This document shows, piece after piece, positions 59,230-64,000 of a stretch of 64,000 bases of DNA. The DNA lies in the NCBI GenBank assembly GCA_009760855.2, contig WPIO01000050.1, positions 2,745,501-2,809,500 of the forward strand, written 5' to 3'. The translations under genes and the position numbers were made by a program. The notes below the pieces were generated by a model. The model was not told the origin of the DNA, did no database searches, and worked only from the letters and a program-made list of their open reading frames with translations. The first letter of the stretch is position 1. Each line of letters starts with the position of its first letter. This DNA comes from Cristatella mucedo (lineage: Eukaryota > Bryozoa > Phylactolaemata > Cristatellidae).

Positions 59230-60420
59230 CTGAGGTGAGAAAAACTAAAGAAAGTTTTAGACATCACTGTCAAACGTGAATCTGCAACAAGGTGGAGTGC
59301 AAGAGTTGAGGCTGTGAAAGCTATTTATGATGGACTGCACAGCATGGTAGGTCTTTCGGAGCAACTATCTGAGGACACAACTGGAAAATGTGAAACAAGA
59401 AGGTAAGCTTGCAGTCTCTTACAATTTATCTTGAACTTAAACGGTTTTGCTCCGTTGCCTCTTTCGCCGTCTTAAGGAAGATTGACTGCGTTTAGAAAAG
59501 ACTGCAGGTTCCAATGATGAACTTCAATGACGCCTCATGTGACCTACACTGTCTTGCAGTTAATATGTGAAGACTACGAGACAACATGTGCCAGGAATCA
59601 CTACTAGATGCAAAATGGAAATGTGAACCGCGGGGAGTTGCAGTTGAGCGAAGAGTCGGCCAAAGGACACAGATGACTGGAGAGCTCTCTCAAGATGTTG
59701 GTCTCACGGCAGAGGAGGAGATATTAAGAATATTAAAGGACAGCGTAGAGTGCCCCCGACAAGAAACTACAACTGGGTTTTCCAGCCTCACAATCTCGAT
59801 GCCAAACTGTGTTTCTTTTTGGAGGTTGGGCAGCTTTTGAATATACTTACATTCTAGACCAATAATATAATATAATATGCTAGACCAAATATAATATACC
59901 AAATAATATATACTAGATATACAAATGTATATATAATACTATATATATACAAATAAATATACTAAATAAATATACTAAATATATGCAAATACTATACTAG
60001 ACTAAACTCCAACAGAAATGTCTAGATCTTGGAAGCTTTAATTGTTCATAATTTGACGGAACAGAGCGATACAACAAAAAATTTGATTGTAAAATGCTTC
60101 TTGCTATACTTTACGGCTCGGCAATAAAGACGGCACCGGAACTCACATCTTTTTTTGTCATTATCGAGAAGATGTGTTTCCTAATTTTAGAGTCGACTTG
60201 CAAGTTATTCTCACCGTGGCTGTATCAGTTTCTAATTGTGAACGCTCCTTTGGCAAGAAGAAGATAATTGTGTCTTATCTGAGAGTATCAATGGGGTAGG
60301 ATTGACTCTCCAATTTGGCCTGGTTAGGCATAGAGACAGAAACACTAGACAATATTGACTTTCAAATTGTAATAGACCAGTTTGCCACGTTCATGGCCAG
60401 AAAAATTCACCTAAGTCAAA
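59230..60420 (+). pseudogene. hAT transposase relic, ZMYM1-like
   Basis: Plus-strand frames give TVKRESATRWSARVEAVKAI (59,265-59,325), matching the hAT S-x-T-R-W-S-A-R motif. 59,586-59,840 holds a central fragment (ILKDSVECPRQETT and CVSFWRLGS). 60,200-60,400 gives TVAVSVSNCERSFGKKKIIV, YLR and LAWLGIETETLDNIDF, the C-terminal hAT dimerisation motif. Stops and frameshifts separate the parts, so it is inactive. The closest resemblance is to ZMYM1-type hAT proteins, from memory. No terminal inverted repeats were identified. Confidence 0.8.
59850..60005. repeat. AT-rich low-complexity tract
   Basis: TAATATAATATAATATGC and ACTAAATAAATAT units repeat within the hAT relic, separating its central and C-terminal parts. 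Confidence 0.8.
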
Positions 60421-60599
60421 GCTGTGATAGCTACCTTGTATGTTTACTACAGTTTTTACAAAGGTGTCTCAACTTGTTATGCCTGCTAGCGTGTTTTTTG
60501 CAATTCTTATGTTGTGGAGCTATTTTGCAACACTTTTTTACACTAGGAGAGGGCGCAATCTGTAGCTTTGTCCCCGGGGGTCGAAAGGTCTCATAACTC

Positions 60600-62090
60600 C
60601 TCTGAGCGTCTTCGCATGGCCGGCGAACAGCGACGGTTGATCGCTGCTAATTTGCAATCACTCACAGGCGAGGGAAAAGGCGCACTTAATAAGAAAATTC
60701 TTAGTTCTAGGGTCTCTACGTTTTAAGTCTCTATATCTCGACGAATACTGGTGACACTTTAGCCTCGTACTACGGCTAGAGAGCTGTGCGAAGTACCTAT
60801 AGATACATAAATTTGGCTCTTTACAAATTTAATATAATTTCCATTATTATTAGGTGGAGCATCAATACACTCAGGTAGGCCGAAGAAAGCGGAAAACGGA
60901 AATACGGAAGCGGCATTACGACCGCAGTGTAGAGCGTGCATACTTAAACAAAATACGGGTTTATATCCGTAACGTAGAGAATTTTATTTGACAGCGATGG
61001 AGATTCATATGCGTTCAACGGCAGACAGGATAGAAAATAGCGGCTACATGGCCCAGAGCTCAAATCCATATTAATTAAAGCATGGAAGTCCGTCTGTCCG
61101 TCACGCGGCAAGATGGCAAAAAGTGATTCCGGGAATAGACGCGTAAATGCATGTACAGTTGTGCATAGACTCAGCCAAGGGATTTCACAGGAAGTGAGCT
61201 TTAGTTAACCCAAATACTAAGACCAGCTTCGGGGCCGCCAATCAGTAACATGGCTTCTGCTTTTTAGTAGCCTCGGCCATTATCGCACTATCAGTTCCTA
61301 GAACTTGCAAAGCAGAATCCACTAATCATGAACACCAGTCCTAATATGGCCAATTTAGCTCACCAGCATTGCAGCGGCGACTTGGTATAGAAGTAAGTGG
61401 GCTTTGTTAACAACTCAATCGCTTACCAGCGACGCTATTTCAGCAGCAGAGTCACGCGACCGAATTTTCCAAGAATTAACGCTAGATCTAGTGGCCATTT
61501 TTAGGACTAACTTTATTTTAGGTAACAAAATTTTCACGCAGCCCAATCGCATGAAGAGTTGCCGGGGCAGAATATAAAAGGTGATCCATAGTGTCACGAG
61601 CTCGTTAGCCGGCGCTCCAATCAGCTCAAATGCTCTTGGAAGAAGAGAGAGAGGCGCGATAATGAACAAGCTAGTCAACGAACGAACGCGCTGGAGCGTA
61701 GAAGAGAAGCTAATTAAATCTCCTTAATAGAATTCTCAGCGTGGCCAGGTCTTCATCAGTAAGGATGCTCATATTCTCTCGCTCGTAGGGCGAGGGCCTC
61801 GCTACCGCATCCCTGATTACGCATGCGCGCCGTACCGAGTGCTATTTCGATTCCGCCGAGGATTTCAGCGCCAGCCGCGATGGCGGCGGCGGCGAGCGTC
61901 ACACGGCTATCGCGGAGGCATCGACTGCAAAAACGCATCTCCTATCGTCATTACGCTAGCTGTGTCGAGTGACCTCGCCGAGAGCAAGTGGGCGGAGCGT
62001 GCTCGCGGGTAAATCGGACGTGCGTTTGCGCGCTCAAGCGCACGGCCTCCGACGATTCGACCGCTCTTTCGACCACGCTTTCTTTGCGGC
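60600..62090. other. no recognised gene
   Basis: No gene or repeat recognised; the minus-strand open stretch 61,415-61,678 has no motif. Confidence 0.35.
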
Positions 62091-62092
62091 GA

Positions 62093-62170
62093 ATGTACAG
62101 CGCTTCCATTGAAAGAGATTGATTTCTCTGTGGGCGCTATAACAAATTTATTACTATCATTATAATTATG
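62093..62170 (+). repeat. LINE-A/SINE2 type 3' tail
   Basis: GCGCTTCCATTGAAAGAGATTGATTTCTCTGTGGGCGCTAT followed by AATTTATTACTATCATTAT. It could belong to either family because they share this tail. Confidence 0.7.
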
Positions 62171-63186
62171 TATCTTATTACTACTATCTGATTTGACGAT
62201 TCATACTGCTGATTTCACTCTTCCGCGAAATTCAATGCGCCCCATCGCGCAGTGCCGCCGAGTTTCTAACGACGTCGTCGTGCAGACGGCAACGTCGCGT
62301 TCGATAGGCAACATCTTCACTATCACCTGCGCTGCCGCAGGGCTCGCGCGGAAAGCCTACCCGCAAACGAACGCGCACCGCCCGCAGCCCTCAGCCGACG
62401 CGCACGCGGAACTAGCTAGCGGACGCTCCGCTGCGGCGCGCGCCGAAAGAAATGGGCCCCGGTGGGCGCCTAACCTGAGGTCAGCGATCACTCTCTCTAG
62501 AACGTCCGGGTCATCAGTTTATTTGGCGGTTGCCATAGCGGCACGACGCGACTCCGTCTGAGAACGCCGCCTCGGCCGCTCTGCAAGCTGCCCCTGGCCG
62601 GCGGCAGCGGCGGCCGAGGTGGCAGCGGCGGCGGCAGCGGCGGCGGGCGGTGGCGCGACCTGAGCACGCGCGCGCCGATGGGCGAAATCTGCGTGCTTAC
62701 CTCTCTTCCGCTCCCTTCGGAAGCCGTTGAGCAGACAGCCGTCAGCGGATGGCTCTGTCGCTGCGGCGCCGGCGTCGGCGAGAGCCCTCCAGGCCTTGCC
62801 CGGCGGCCGACTACTCCTCGGCACGCTCCGACGTAGCGCGGCGCTGTTTGCTCTCCACCGCTCCGAGGAGATCATTCGCCTCGGCGCGTCACGGTCCAAT
62901 CGTGGGGCACCCACGGCCCGGGCAGACGGTCCTCGAACGCGGTCCCGCTCACCCCGCGGGCTCTCGCGGCGTCCGCCTCCTCCTCCGAAGCGCGACTCGC
63001 CGATGAGCGGCCGCCGCCGCTCTGCCAGCGCTTCTTTCAGTCGCTTTCAAGCGCCCAGCCCGGCGCGCGGTCCTCGGCTGCGGCTGGGGCGAGGCGGCGA
63101 ATATCAGCGGCGGCGGCGGCAGTTGCGGCCGCTGCTTCGGTCCGGAGGCCCGAGAGGCGCGGAGCGTCGGGGGCGCCTGCGCTTAC

Positions 63187-63314
63187 CTTTCTGAGCTCGT
63201 CAAGCGGCCGCGAAGCGGAAGCGCTCAGCAGGTGTCTGCTGAGCGCCGAGGGCAAAGTCAACGACGCCTCCAGGCAACGCCGCCGCGGGCGCAGCCGTCG
63301 CAGTAACACGATCG
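63187..63314 (-). CDS. possible exon of an unknown minus-strand gene
   Basis: 128 bases between GGAACCTGCAG and a strong donor AAG|GTAAGC. The frame (two bases, then 42 codons) reads IVLLRRLRPRRRCLEASLTL and PSALSRHLLSASASRPLDEL and ends in phase 0. A second strong GTAAGC donor on the same strand lies at 62,700. I recognise no family. It could be a more 5' exon of the CNBD2-like gene or a separate gene. Confidence 0.3.
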
Positions 63315-63459
63315 CTGCAGGTTCCGCCGCCACCGGCCGACGGCCGCAGCGGGCCCTTGCGAGCGAAAGCCAGCAGCTCCAAGCTACTTAGCCCAGGGCC
63401 GAGGGCGCCGCGACCGCGAGAGCCGCCGACGAATGGCGCCGCCGCCAGGGGAGCGGCGC

Positions 63460-63628
63460 CATAATAATAATAATATTACTAATAGCCATAATAATAATAA
63501 TATTACTAATAGCCATAATAATAATAATAATAACCATAATAACAATAATGATAGCTATAATACTACTAATAATAAAAATAATAGCTATAATATTAATAAT
63601 AATAGCCATAATAATAATCATATCTAAG
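63460..63628. repeat. (AAT)n with AATAGCCAT units
   Basis: A 170-base array of AATAAT with TATTACTAATAGCCATAATA repeated units, surrounded by GC-rich DNA. Confidence 0.93.
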
Positions 63629-64000
63629 GTCGCCCGTGCGCAGGCGCCGACCGCAATTTTGATGAGACGACGGGGGAGGGCAGCAATCGGAGCGGCGCAA
63701 AGTCGGGCGCCGATCTCGAAGGAAACAAGCACGTCCTCGGCGCTCGGGCCCAAGCGGCGGCCACTGTCCTTCGCCCGCTGCCGGGGATCGCGGCCGGAGC
63801 AGATCCCGTGGGTGGCGGAGCCGCCGAAAAGACATCGGCCTCCGCTGCCGCCGCCGCCGCGGAGCGACGCTCGCTCGCTCGCTCGCGCTTTGCGCGTCGC
63901 CGGCCCACGTCGTCTGCTGGCGGGTCGCGGAGCCAGAGGAGGGTCCGACTCGATTTGCCGCTGCCGAGCGTCCGGGGGCGTGGCGAAGGAGGTGCGGCGA

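Overview
The window looks like nuclear DNA from an animal. Coding exons are short and split by GT-AG introns, there are retroposons with tRNA-like promoters, long CT/GA microsatellites and several clades of decayed retrotransposons. No operons, ribosome binding sites or CRISPR arrays were seen. The transposon mix and a CNBD2-like gene fit a metazoan, perhaps a spiralian or other invertebrate; the phylum cannot be fixed from sequence alone.

Bases 1-21,000 are a transposon graveyard. A CR1/L2-like non-LTR family (called LINE-A here) recurs many times, usually 5'-truncated. A second LINE (LINE-B) is nested inside one LINE-A copy. A degenerate Ty1/copia element with both LTRs lies at 6.4-11.0 kb on the minus strand, and a Ty3/gypsy RNase H relic at 12.3-12.9 kb. 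Two tRNA-derived SINE families occur across the window. SINE2 shares its 3' tail with LINE-A and is probably its mobilisation partner; SINE1 has a different tail.

From about 21 kb, GC-rich islands appear and hold three genes I can assemble by splice phase. (1) secA, 22,621-23,811 (+): two exons, a signal peptide and a 205-aa product. (2) secB, 36,090-38,500 (+): two exons, a signal peptide and a 342-aa product. secA and secB share architecture: a signal-peptide exon, a phase-1 intron, and one large second exon with a leucine-rich helix, an F-D-R-H-G-R box and a second leucine-rich helix near the end. They look like diverged paralogues of a secreted or prohormone-like family that I do not recognise. 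(3) A CNBD2-like cyclic-nucleotide-binding gene on the minus strand, at least nine exons from 54.3 to 41.2 kb and probably a tenth at 56.6 kb. All exon joins agree in phase except one linker, which an alternative donor repairs. A relic of a restriction-like-endonuclease LINE (R2/NeSL type) sits in one of its introns.

Bases 56-64 kb hold more LINE-A and SINE1 pieces, a hAT (ZMYM1-like) transposase relic at 59.2-60.4 kb, and GC-rich DNA at 62.2-64 kb where minus-strand splice signals hint at another gene entering from the right.

secA, secB, LINE-A, LINE-B, SINE1 and SINE2 are names used only in this annotation. All gene models come from reading by eye; no search was run.
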